Source: Spinacia oleracea (taxonomy: Eukaryota > Streptophyta > Magnoliopsida > Caryophyllales > Amaranthaceae). Taken from it: 64,000 bases of DNA. The stretch covers positions 5,208,001 through 5,272,000 of the forward strand of contig NC_079490.1 of NCBI RefSeq assembly GCF_020520425.1, given 5' to 3'. The notes under the pieces are model-generated. The model was not told the DNA's origin. It searched no databases and worked only from the letters and a program-made list of their open reading frames with translations. The translations under genes and the position numbers were made by a program. Of this stretch, positions 23,277-34,239 are shown piece by piece (the first letter of the stretch is position 1; the number at the start of each line of letters is the position of its first letter).

Positions 23277-24179
23277 TTATAGGGGCTTACTATTTACCGC
23301 CCCATATTACTCAAAATTGCCCTAATATTTTACCCATATACCCCCTTTATTTACCCCCTCATTTTAGCATTTACCATTATCCTTTACCTTTTCCCTTTTT
23401 ACCGCCCACCCTAAACATAATGTGAAATAATTTTTACATGGCCGAGACTACCGGTGGAACATCAAATTCACAAGAGGACTTTTTTTCGGAAAAAAATATT
23501 CAGAAACTTATGCATTTCTAGTTTGTACCATGGTACAAACTTATGCAGTTTAAGCCTGTACCATGGTACAGACTTATGAGTTTTGAGCTCCGACCATGGT
23601 ATAGACTTATGTAGTTTAAGCTCGTACCATGGAAGGAGCTTAAACTTCATAAGTGTATACCATGGTCGGAGCTCAAAACTCATAGGTCTATACTATTTAA
23701 TGTTTTGATTTGTTGTTGAATTTGATGTAATTTGTTTCGGAGAAAAGATTAAGAGACTTATGCATCTTAAGCTTGTACCATGGTACAGACTTATGAATTT
23801 TAAGCTCGTGCCATGGCAGGAGCTTAAAATGCATAAGTCTTTGCCATGGTGTGAGCTTAAAATGCATAAGTCTATGCCATGGTGTGAGCTTAAAATGCAT
23901 AAGTCTCTACCATGGTGTAAACTTAAAATGCATAAGTTTGTGGAATCAAAATTAAATTAGTATTTTTTGAATTTATTGATTAATGTTCTTATTGACAAAT
24001 AAAATTGCTTGGTTTAAATAAATTTTTTTATGGGTGTATGGTGGTGGTTTGGATGAAGATACTTTCTCTCTTCAAAATAGATGGGGTAATTAATTTGGGA
24101 GAAAAATTTCATTATATAAGGATATTAAAGTAAAATAGTAGGGCGGTTTTGAGTAATGTGGGGCGGCTTTTAACGCTCC
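23277..24179. mobile_element. TIR DNA element carrying a CCATGG minisatellite
   Basis: About 900 bp. Left inner end CCGCCCCATATTACTCAAAA pairs with inverted right inner end CCGCCCCACATTACTCAAAA, and both continue with matching GCCCTA.TATTTTAC. Flanks ACATGAATAA / ACATCAATAA agree at 9 of 10, consistent with a Mutator-type 9-10 bp duplication. No transposase. The centre is the tandem array at 23508-23945. Confidence 0.6.
23508..23945. repeat. 33-bp tandem array with a CCATGG core, in two mirror-image blocks
   Basis: About eleven units of 33 bp, each with CCATGG and an ACTTATG..TTTTAAGCTC-type arm. Within both sub-blocks (23508-23695 and 23757-23945) unit orientation flips part-way, so each block is itself an inverted repeat centred on a CCATGG. 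Because 33 is divisible by 3, open frames run on both strands and read as an 11-residue repeat (ELKMHKSMPWC-like). These are by-products of the repeat period; no start context or homology supports a protein. Confidence 0.8.
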
Positions 24180-24790
24180 ACATCAATAACTTTAGAATAT
24201 TGTAAATATATTACTGCAGCAAACAGAGTACTCGTAAGGACTTCAATTTTTTTGGGGAGCATGATTTATTATACGGAGTCTAATATGGAAAGAAGAAATT
24301 AATGACAGGCCCAATTCTTGCAAGAACTAAAATTTTAAAGGAAAGAGAAAAAACACAGATAGTACAGGTAGATCATGGGGTAGTATGGGGTAATTTTAAT
24401 TCAGTTTTTTTTTTTATTGTAAAATTGGTATTTTAATTTATTTCTGATACATTAATAGTCAACTTAATTAACGAATAAGATTAGTTAACAACAATGGATG
24501 GTTAAGATTCAATTTGTTGTAGTGGCTACCATTGAATTGCTTGACAATTATATATTGCTGATCTAAGGCACATACTAATTATATACAGAGTAATAAAATC
24601 TCAACACATACGGGTTATTTTTTTGTCTCTCAATGCTCTTACTTTTATGTTAAAAACAATAGATACTTCGTAATTTTGTATATTTTCTCATTAACCCTTA
24701 ATTCACTTTAGATATTTTTTGGTTGATGGTAGGAAATTTCGTTATTATCGTACTGAATGAAATAAAATTTATACAAAGTTGTCTATTTAC
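24180..24790. other. AT-rich spacer before the second copia element; no gene
   Basis: 24525-24610 is a short copy of the duplicated B3 3' flank (ATTGAATTGCTTGACAATTA) preceded by a TAGTGGCTACC-like TIR-element end. Nothing else was recognised. Confidence 0.4.
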
Positions 24791-24794
24791 ATGG

Positions 24795-27700
24795 TATAAA
24801 ATCATCAAATCATGATGATTCTTTGATGTGAATAACGAACTGAAGAACAGTTCTGGGTAGGAGAGAGAGAGAGAGAGAGGGGTTTAGAGAGGGATAAACT
24901 TGAAATCTATTTCTGTTAGAATGTTTTTGTTTGTTACGAAGACTCCCTTGTAATCAGTTACAAAATATTAAATATAAATACATATGGATATCTCCCAATA
25001 TCCCCCCTCAAGCTGGACATGGGGGTTGACACACAAGGCCAAGCTTGGAACAAAAGAAATTATGGTGATCAGCACCAAGAGGCTTGGTGAAGACATCTGC
25101 TATCTGCAAGGCAGATCGAACATGAAGGATATTGATAAAACCTGAAACCACGTAATCCCTTACAAAGTGGCAGTCGATCTTCAAGTGCTTTGTACGTTCC
25201 TGAAAAACCTGATTTTCAGCAATATATTTTGCATCAATATTGTCACAAAATAAATCAATAGGTTGAGGGATCTGAACATGTAAATCTGCAAGCAAACCCT
25301 CTAACCAAATGAGTTCACTAGTAGTGTAACTCATGCTCCTGTACTCTGCCTCACAGGTACTCTTGGATGTGGTCTTTTGTTTCTTAGTCTTCCAAGAAAT
25401 CAAGGAATCACCAAGGAAAACTGCATATCCAGTTAAGGATTTTGCAGAAAAAGGGCAAGATCCCCAGTCGGCATCACAATATGCTTTCAAAACAAGATCA
25501 GTAGAGGCCGAATAGAAAATACCTAAGTTGATTGTGCCTCTCAAGTACTTCAGAACATGAAGAGCAGCAGATAAATGTGTCTGAGCAGGGGCTTGCAAAA
25601 ATTGACTCAATTGTTGTACGGCAAAAGAAATATCAGGTCTAGTCATATTAAGATAAAGAAGTTTTCCAATCAACCTCCTGTAAACCTCAGGATCAGCCAA
25701 AAGTGGACCATCACCAGTGCTGAGTTTCAAGTTTCGAGGCAATGGGAAAGGAGAAGGTTTACAATCCTCCATCCCGGTGTCTCGAAGAAGGTCCAAAATG
25801 TATTTTCGCTGATTAAGAAGAATACCAGATTCATTTCGCGAAACTTCAATTCCAAGAAAATATTTCAAGGAACCAAGGTCTTTGATGGTAAAAGTAGTGT
25901 GCAAAGAATCCTTTAAAGCTTGAATTTCAGCCTTGTTATTACCGGTCACTAGTAAGTCATCCACATAGGCAACCACGGCTGTGAAACTGCCTTCTGCATC
26001 AGTTTTAATAAAAAGAGAATAATCTTGCGTAGACTGAATATAACCAGTAGAAATAAGATGCTTGCTTAATTCCAAGTTCCACTGTCTAGCAGCCTGTCTC
26101 AAACCATAAAGAGAGCGAATTAGCTTGCATACCTGCCCTGGTTTGGCCTTTGTATAGCCTTGAGGAGGATGCATGTAAATTTCTTCGTCAAGATAACCAT
26201 GTAAGAAGGCATTGTTGATATCAAGTTGATGAAGATCCCAACCTTTTGCAGCAGCGAGAGCATTAAGAACTCTCACTGTGGTGAACTTTGCTACGGGACT
26301 GAAAGTATGTTTAAAGTCCTTGCCCTTGATTTGTTTGTCCCCTCTTGCAACAACTCTTGCCTTACACCTTTCAAGATCACCACTAGAGTGAAACTTTTCC
26401 TTATAAATCCATTTACTACCAATTGCAGTTTTGCCTTCTGGTAGATTGGTTAATTCCCATGTTCCATTCTTCTCTAAAGCTTCTAATTCATTTTCCATAG
26501 CATTAACCCATTGAGTATCTTGGCTAGCTTGATTATAAGAGCTAGGTTCATGAACAGAAAGAACATTTGCCAAACTGGCTTTGTATTCGTCATCAAGATA
26601 GGAAAGATCTATCTCCATAAGAACGCTCAAAGCCAAAGCAGAGAAAGAAGTAAAAGATGTAGAACTCTTAGGAGGTTGATGTGTTTTCGAAAGGATATAA
26701 TCATCAAACCTTTTGGGAAGTTGCGTAGTTCTAGTAGATTTTCTTTGTACTGGCACAGAGGAATCAGAAATAGGAATGGAAGAAACATGAGGAAAAGAGA
26801 TATGAGGAGTAGTAGAAGAAGGAGAGGAAGAAGTAGAGGATGGACCAGATTGTAGTGGAGAACCTGAACTAGGCGGATGTTCTGTGTTTGGAGAAGAAGG
26901 GTGTTGAATAGGGAAAGGAGGAATATGGATAAGAGAATCATCAGAGTGCTCATTTTCAGGAGAAAGAGCGGGATTGACCAAAGGGAAAGAATGCTCCGGT
27001 TCAGAAACATCTTGAGTCTGTTGAAAAGGAAAAATATGTTCCTTGAACACAACATCCCTACTCAATATGATTTGGTGAGAAACTAGATCGTAGAGCTTAT
27101 ATCCCTTTTGAGCATAAGGATAACCGAGGAAAATGCACTTTCTAGCCCTAGGTGCTAGTTTGTCATGAGATTTAACAGCTGCATAGCAAAGACAACCAAC
27201 AACCCTCAAATTCTCATAATTCGGAGACTTCTTCATCAAAATCTCGTAGGGAGTTTTCCAAGACAAAACAGAATTTGGCATTAAATTAATCAGATAAGTA
27301 GATGTAAGGAGGCAGTCACCCCAAAATCTCACAGGAAGATTAGCATATAAACGAAGAGCCCTGGCGGTTTCAAGAAGGTGACGACGTTTCCTTTCAACCC
27401 TTCCATTTTGTTGAGGAACACCAACTAAACTCCTCTGGTGAATAATACCATTGGAAGAAAATAGAGCCCCGCAAAACTCTTGAACTATCTCCGTACCATT
27501 GTCACTCCTAATGACCTTAATCTTACACTGAAATTGAGTCTCAACATAGGCAAGAAAAGCAGAAATAATTTGGGGAACCTGAGTCTTATTATGAACCAAA
27601 TGAGTCCAAGTAGTTCTAGAGTGATCATCGAGAATGGTTAAAAAATAACGAGCACTGGACAATGTAGGAGTCGCATAAGGACCCCATAAATCAATGTGCA

Positions 27701-29895
27701 CTAGATCAAAACAAGCAGAAGCGATAGATGTAGACATAGTAAATGGCAGTTTATGATGTTTTGCTAACACACATGCTTCACAATGAAAATCAACGGTTTT
27801 ATTTATGGTAGAAAAGAAGGGCAAGTGTTTTAATTTGCTTAAGGACGCATGTCCTAGCCTAGCATGAAATACATCAAGATAACAAGTATGTACAAAAGCT
27901 TGTGAAACAAAAGAGTCCACAACAAAAGGTTTATTTTCAGCAACAAAGGAAGGAACTTCCTTACGAAATCTATAGAGACCACCATGCCTCGTTGCAACTG
28001 CCTTGATATGACTAGTTGTAAGGTCCTGGAAACAACAAGATTTTTTCTCAAACTTGGCAAGAAGGTTATTTTGATCTAGAAGTCTTCCAACAGATAACAA
28101 ATTGTGTTTAAAGGAAGGAACATAGAAGACATTTACAGCATAATGTCAGAAGTCAAGACAATATCTCCAATAGTATCAACCAGTTTATATGTAGCATCAG
28201 GCAAGGCAATTTTTATGGGTTGTTTAAGCATGCGTGTGTTAGCAAACATGTCTAAACGAAAAGCCATATGATCGCTTGCTCCTGTGTCAACTATCCAAAC
28301 ATGCTCATTAACAGATAAGTAAGATTTAGAAGTCTTACTGGCAGATAAGGTACCTGCGAAGTTAACTGCAGAATCATGTGACTCGACTGAAGATGCTTTT
28401 GATGACTGCATTATCTTCACAAACTCCTTGTAAAGAGCAGAAAAAACCTGAGGATCAACAACATTATTTGCACCAACAGCATTTTGTGAACCAGAAGTAG
28501 ACCCAATTTCAAAATCTAGAGGTGAGCCACCAAGAATTCCAGCAGAAGTATTATCTTGAACAGATCCCGCAAATCTCTGAGAATTATGGAACTTATTTCC
28601 TTGAGAACCTTGACTCTTGCTTCCTTTATACCACTCCGGATAGCCAACAATTTTGAAGCAGACATCCTTAGTATGACCTTTCATCTTGCAGTGATCACAA
28701 AACCTATCAATTTTCAGCTTCTTAAAAGAATCTCTATAGTCTCTCCGTTGACCAGGAGAACTAGATGAAACTCTATTAGGCTGATGATTGTGAACAGACA
28801 ATAGTGCACTCATTTCTGAACAATGAGAAACCAGATTTAGAGCACCTTGCTTCTCAATTTGTTGAAGTAAATGATAGGCTCTATTAACAGATGGTAAGGG
28901 GTCCATACTCAGCAAATTGATTTTAGCTTGATCATAGTCCTTATTAAGACCAGTAATCAATTGAATTAATTTTTTCAGTTGATCTGCCTCTAAATTTTTT
29001 TTCAACAATCCACAACTACAGCTTAACATAGCACCACAAGTACAATCTGGAAATGGCTCTAGAATTTGCAATTTATCCCAGACTTGCTTGAGTTTTCCAT
29101 AGTACACAGCAATCGAATCATCATTTTGTTCAATTGACATTAACTTCTTATGAATTTCATATAACTGTGGAGCATTAGAATGGACATACCTCTCCTGCAT
29201 CTCAAGCCAAAGATCTCGAGCCGAATGATTGAAGATGAAGCTCTCAGCAATGCTCTTCTCCATAGAACAGAGGATCCAACCAGTGGCCATATAGTCGTTC
29301 CTGACCCATTTTTGAAGATCCGAAGAATCAGCAGAAGGACGCAACAAAGATCCATCAACGAAGCCAAGTTTATTCTTCGCTCCAAGTGCGAGACGAACAC
29401 TCCGACTCCAATTGAGGTAATTATCCCCATTGAAGATAATTTGACCAAGCTGAGAGTTAGAATTATCAGAAGAAGATAAGAAATACGGATCATTGTAATT
29501 GATCGCAGAATTGAATTGTTGAGTAGAAGAAGAAGAAGGAGTTTCAGTAGAGATTTCAGGCATTTTAAAACCTAAAATTCGATTGGGAATAAAACGGAAA
29601 TTCGGGGATTTTTTTTTTCTTGCGAAATTGCAAGATCAGATGAATTAAATTGCGGAAATTATAGATGAATTAGAACGCTGATTGCTCTGATACCATATAA
29701 AATCATCAAATCATGATGATTCTTTGATGTGAATAACGAACTGAAGAACAGTTCTGGGTAGGAGAGAGAGAGAGAGGTTTAGAGAGGGATAAACTTGAAA
29801 TCTATTTCTGTTAGAATGTTTTTGTTTGTTACGAAGACTCCCTTGTAATCAGTTACAAAATATTAAATATAAATACATATGGATATCTCCCAATA
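24795..29895 (-). mobile_element. Ty1/copia LTR retrotransposon, near whole, very young
   Basis: LTRs at 24795-25000 (206 bp) and 29696-29895 (200 bp) seem to differ only in the length of a GA run. A 5-bp duplication CATGG lies outside both. TGGTATCAGAGC (initiator tRNA-Met primer site) abuts the right LTR on the minus strand, and a purine tract abuts the left LTR. Parts in copia order on the minus strand: gag with zinc knuckle, protease, integrase (HHCC, DDE-type core), reverse transcriptase with YVDD, RNase H. Coding is in two long frames, so I count about one break. Different family from the 6.4-kb element. Confidence 0.93.
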
Positions 29896-29974
29896 CATGG
29901 AAAAGAGTATTAAATATAAATTAAGTGGGATGATTATGTAAAAGACATAAAAACAAATCTCGAAAACACTCACC

Positions 29975-29975
<1 letters not shown>

Positions 29976-30016
<41 letters not shown>
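29976..30016. repeat. Poly(T) tract of about 41 bp
   Basis: Uninterrupted T run followed by CAGGTACGTG. It could be the tail of a minus-strand retroposed sequence or a simple expansion; its length in the assembly is unreliable. Confidence 0.9.
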
Positions 30017-30103
30017 CAGGTACGTGAAAATTTAATTTTAGGGGTCTGGTTTTATAATAGCACAGGCCCCCTAATTTTTTTATTAATCAATAAAAAGAAA
30101 TAC

Positions 30104-30423
30104 AATTAAACAACTACGTAGTAAATACTATGTGGGTATGATAGTGAAGGAAATTGTGTCGATAGCTTGTAATTTTGAGTTTATTAAGTTTTCTCATGTC
30201 TATAGAGAGTGTGGATTAGTGGATGCCCGAGCATACTAGATGATGTAATAGCTTCTGATTTTTGCCTAATTAATAATAGGGAGACGAGGTAGCTTATATA
30301 GCCAGGAGAGTGAGGCTGGAGGCCGGGAAACGCGGCGGCATAGGAACCACGGGACTATCGCTAACGGTACCCCCCGTTTTCTCCCAAAAAATAATAATTA
30401 AACAACTACGTAGTAAATACTAT
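30104..30423 (+). mobile_element. 5'-truncated LINE 3' end with 28-bp target duplications
   Basis: A perfect 28-bp direct repeat (30104-30131 and 30396-30423; begins AATTAAACAACTACG) flanks a 264-bp plus-strand insert. The first part translates as CNFEFIKFSHVYRECGLVDA, resembling the RNase H end of plant L1-type LINEs (SHVYREGNxVADA). The last part is a GC-rich 3' UTR ending in AAAAAATAAT directly before the second repeat, as target-primed reverse transcription would leave. Dead on arrival. Confidence 0.78.
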
Positions 30424-30424
30424 A

Positions 30425-30700
30425 TATTTAATGATTGAATTGCTCGACAATTATATTGTTGATCTAAGAAGCATACTAATTCTATAATAAAATCTAAACA
30501 CAAAACCATAAAATATAAACTTCCATTAAATCAATGAAACAAACACAATTTAACAACAAAAATCAGTACGGACTGGAGTATGTTATTTGAGTCAGTGATC
30601 AATAAACATTTGAATATAACGGCATCCTCCATACATAAAACCTAATCAACAAAAAATCATAACTAAATTCTACAACAATTTGACATCTAAAACATAATAA
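30425..30700. repeat. Duplicated 3' flank of the B3 gene
   Basis: Copy of 19560-19800 and 32740-33280. Here it is directly downstream of the B3 gene, so it probably contains that gene's 3' UTR. Confidence 0.6.
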
Positions 30701-30709
30701 TCAATCTTT

Positions 30710-31646
30710 TTATTTTTTAACAATTGCGAAACCGTACTTTTCCAACGGAAGTCGAAAGATCCAAATATGAAGGAGATTATCCTTAACAAGATGTTGGTTA
30801 TTCCTTAAAAAAGCAGTCCATCCTCCATTAAAAATAAAAAGAGTTGCATTTACTCCACTTAGTCAATTTAAGCTCAATTATGTCAAGATTATCATTGGGT
30901 TCAATCACCTTCACTATCACATCTATACCCACTTCTTTCATTAAATTTACCCTGCATTGTCTTATGGGCATCATTAAACGGGCTTGACCCATATCCAAAT
31001 CGGAGTCGGATAACTTCTTTTCGATCACAAACTTCGGGTCGGACCCTCCAAGATCACGAATTTTTTGCTTGTATATCTCCGGTAGTAGTACCTCTCCTAG
31101 TGGTTGAGGCGGTGGTGGTGGTGGTGGTGGTGGTGGTAATTGTGGTTGACCACCAACAATAGTGATATCATTGGGTGAACGACGCCGTATTCGGTTGGTG
31201 GTGTTGCGTGGTTGGCGGCGTGTAGGGATAATGTTGAGATCAAAACAACCAATTCTTCCTTCCATTTGAATGTCTCCATTGTTACTAAAGCCTAATTCTT
31301 TTACCTCTCCTGTTACTTCGGCATAATCTTTCTGTTTCTCATATTCATAAGCCTTTTCGCAAACTAGCGCTAGACAGTTTAATGCAGAAAGAGCAGATGT
31401 GTCGTCGTTATTTACTTCCTTGAAATCCTCTTCGCTAATTATATTACTTCCATTATTACTAAAGCCTATTTCTTTAACCTCTCCTGTTACTTCAGCATAA
31501 TCTTTCTGACTTTTCTCATATTCATAAGCCTTTTCGCAAACTAGCGCTAGACAACTTAATGCAGAAAGAGCAGATGTATCGTCGTTATTTAATTTCTTGA
31601 AATCCTCTTCACTAATTATATTAGTGTAACTCTCGTAAACATCCAT
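30710..31646 (-). CDS. DUF313-type B3 domain protein, copy 2, with EAR motif and duplicated N-terminal module
   Basis: Putative nuclear DNA-binding repressor. Start chosen at MDVYESY (31646), matching copy 1 (MDGIVYRSY). Residues 9-67 and 68-124 are a tandem duplicate of one module (SEEDFKKLNNDDTSALSAL, CLALVCEKAYEYE, EVTGEVKE.GFSNNG). Then comes DLNIIP at 136-141, an EAR-type DLNxxP repression motif; an Arg-rich NRIRRRSP; a ten-proline run at 171-180; and the B3 domain from about 205 (GSDPKFVIEKKLSDSD, ARLMMPIRQ, IVKVIEPNDNLDIIELK). The frame stops early at 30828, but shifting one base in an A-run near 30849-30851 gives FIFNGGWTAFLRNN, LLHIWIFRLPLEKYGFAI and a stop at 30710, for 311 residues as in the family. 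Either a sequencing error or a recent lesion. DNA-binding by B3 is family knowledge; repression is inferred from the motif. Confidence 0.72.
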
Positions 31647-31827
31647 CGTTTCTACGACGTATAATTTATTTTGAAAACTCAACTCATGCACAATAAAACT
31701 TTTTCAGAACAATAAATTAAAGAAGCACGTCATATTTATATGTGATAGGTGGCCAGATTTTCTAATCCTAATTTTAATTGTAATCTAAGCAGATTTGATT
31801 ACTAATTTGATTTGAGTTTGAATCAAA

Positions 31828-32534
31828 TAGGGATGTCAACGACCCGAGCCGAGCCGAGTATTTGGTTGTTCGAGCTAGGCTTGATAAGAAATTTCTGAGC
31901 TCGAGCTCGAGCCGAGCTTAACCGAGCTTTTATTTTTCCTGTTCGAGCTTGGCTCGTTTAAGTTTTTCGTTGTTCAAGCTTAGCTCACGAGTAGCTTGTT
32001 TAAGTTTAATCTCGAGCCGAGCCGAACTATTAGCAAACTAGCCTCAGTAAACGAGCTTTTAACAAACGAGCATTAATAAACAAGCAAGATCGAATTTACA
32101 CGATCATATTAATAGACGAAATATTATTTTAAAAAATTATAGAACATAAACTTTAGAGTTTTGACCTTTAAGAATTTTAATATATCCTTGATTGAAGAAA
32201 TAAGAATAGTAAACATATAAAATCATTGATATATTGTTTGTTAATATTTTATTATATTTACTATATTTTTTTTAAAAGTTTAATATAAACAAGCTTGAAC
32301 GAGCTTTCAAATGAGCTTATAAACGAACACGAATGAGCTTAGAAACGAACATGAACAAGTTGTTCGCGAGCCTAAACGAGCCGAACACTAGGTTGTTCGA
32401 GCTAGTATCATTTGTTAAACAAGCTTAAAATTTTTGTTCAAGCTCGTTTATTTACTAATGAACGAGCTTTGACAGAACTTTGACCGAGCTTGTTCACGAG
32501 CTATTCGCGAGCGTATCGGCTCATTGACATCCTA
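31828..32534. mobile_element. hAT-type element with TAGGGATGTCAA / TAGGATGTCAA ends
   Basis: 707 bp with perfect 8-bp duplications GAATCAAA on both sides. Both subterminal regions are packed with GAGCTCGAGC, CGAGCCGAGC and AACGAGCTT words. AT-rich centre, no transposase. Confidence 0.93.
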
Positions 32535-32739
32535 GAATCAAATTAGTTTAACCGAAGTTGTGTTTAGTAAACATAACCCTACTCAAACTGTGATACTCGG
32601 TAACTTCCTAATCAAGTACTACTTCACTACATAATATATCCTTAAAATCGATCGTTACACGCTAGCTTTGAAATTTATTTTATTAAATCAATAAAAAGCA
32701 ATACAGTTAAAAAATTCACTACGTAGTAAGTATTATAAT

Positions 32740-33285
32740 TAATATATATAATGATTGAATTGCTTGACAATTATATATTGTGATCTAAGAAATATACTAA
32801 TTCTATAATAAAATCTCAATACAAAACCATAAAATATAAAAATTTCATTAAATCAATGAAACAGACACAATTAAGCGTACCGGTAACTTTTGTGTAAGAC
32901 CCCTTACCGGAAAGACCACTTTGGTTGCTTAACTAATTGGTTTAATTTCTTAACTAATTGGTTACATTGCTTAATTAATTGATTCAATTGCTCAACTAAT
33001 TAATTCCTTTGCTTAACTAATTGGTTTCAGTGCTTAACTAATTAGTTCAAATGCTTAACTAATTGGTTCCATTGCTAAACTTATAGGATATCAAGGTCGT
33101 CTTTTGTGTAAGATCGCTTTATAGAAAAGTTTGTATTAAGCGTACAACAAAATCAGTACGGGGCCGGGTATGTTATTTGAGTCATTGATTAATAAACATT
33201 TGAATATAACTGCTACCTCCATACATAAAACCTAATCAACAAAAAATCAATGAAACAAACACAATTACTACCTTCGTTTTATAAA
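32740..33285. repeat. Duplicated B3 3' flank, interrupted by a MITE
   Basis: Third long copy of the 19560-19800 / 30425-30670 segment. It is split by the MITE at 32881-33135, after which ACAACAAAATCAGTACGG resumes. Confidence 0.6.
32881..33135. mobile_element. MITE with an internal 21-bp minisatellite (relative of 19811-20023)
   Basis: Ends resemble CTTTTGTGTAAGACC and the inverse of GTCTTTTGTGTAAGATCG. The centre has about eight imperfect copies of GCTTAACTAATTGGTTTCA-like units. An 11-bp sequence ATTAAGCGTAC lies on both sides, and the two other flank copies (AATTAAACAACAAAAATC) show the empty site. Mutator-like by duplication length. Confidence 0.7.
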
Positions 33286-33600
33286 GATGTTTACAGTTAC
33301 TATTTGCACAAAGACCAAGACAAAAGTAGAAAAGTTGGTTGAATATAATAGAATATGGATAAAAGTAAGAGAAATGTGTAAAAAATGTAAAAATGTGGAT
33401 GGTTGTAAGAAAAAAAAATTGAATAACCTAAGTGAAAGTCGGTGGGAAATTGTAATCGCGCGGCAAATTATGTTGTCGCCTTAGGTCATTGCATACAGAC
33501 GCACCAAGAAATTGACTCATACATAGATAATAAATTTTCTTATTTTATATCTTTAGATAAGTTATGATACAATTTTGAGAGAACACTATCCTAACTTTTG
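33286..33600. other. Decayed MITE-like stretch; no gene
   Basis: ACTACCTTCGTTTTATAAAG resembles the left end of a Stowaway-like element, but no matching right end was found. The short plus-strand frame here (MFTVTICTKTKTK...) is low-complexity and has no recognisable homology. Confidence 0.3.
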
Positions 33601-33605
33601 TTGTA

Positions 33606-34192
33606 CTCCCTCCGTCCCGGAATACTTTACCTGTTTTCCTTATCGGGCCGTCCCTTAATACTTGACCTGTTTCTAAAAATGGAAATATTATAACAATATT
33701 ATATTATTTCTCACTCCACCCTTATTAACCCACCTACCCCCTACTCCATACAAAAAATAATTAAAAATTCAACCCCTACTCTCCCCCAACCCCACCTCTT
33801 AACCCACCTCCCACTAAATACATTAAAATAATACCCCACTATTAACTACTACCTACTTCCTCTATTCTTATTTAAATGACATAAATATTTAGTCACGTTT
33901 GCCAATGCACGATTTTAAACAATAATATCTTCAATCATGCATAAGAAAAAATTATAAAAAGTTGATATTTAAAAAATATTTATTGAGACGAATCTAACAA
34001 GACCCCACACGACTATATTTTACTTACGTATAAACCACAAATAGAAGTCAAATGAACTTACGTGAATAGTGTCAAAAATTCTATTATGTCATATAAATAA
34101 GAATGGGGGAAGTATTAAATTAAATAAGTCAATTCAAGTTCCTTAAACTCTGTGCCGGTCAAACCGGGTCGAGTATTCCGGGACAGAGGGAG
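33606..34192. mobile_element. Stowaway-like MITE, itself hosting another MITE
   Basis: Starts CTCCCTCCGTCCCGGAATAC and ends GTATTCCGGGACAGAGGGAG with TA on both sides. Without the nested element at 33856-34112 it is about 330 bp. The ends are close to perfect inverses over about 20 bp. Confidence 0.85.
33856..34112. mobile_element. Nested Stowaway-like MITE
   Basis: 257 bp between TA dinucleotides inside the larger MITE. Starts CTTCCTCTATTCTTATTTAAATGACATA, ends TGTCATATAAATAAGAATGG then GGGAAG. Same family as 22817-23071. Confidence 0.82.
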
Positions 34193-34239
34193 TATGTTTC
34201 TTTTAAAAAAATATATATATAATTGGCATGGAATGAATT

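Noticed and set aside
23468-23960. Genes for small Trp-rich repeat proteins on both strands
   Set aside because: The frames are explained by a 33-bp period in a noncoding element; they occur on both strands alike and have no homology.
32895-33080. CRISPR-like regular repeats
   Set aside because: Units are adjoining, imperfect and without unique spacers, inside a plant MITE; it is a minisatellite.
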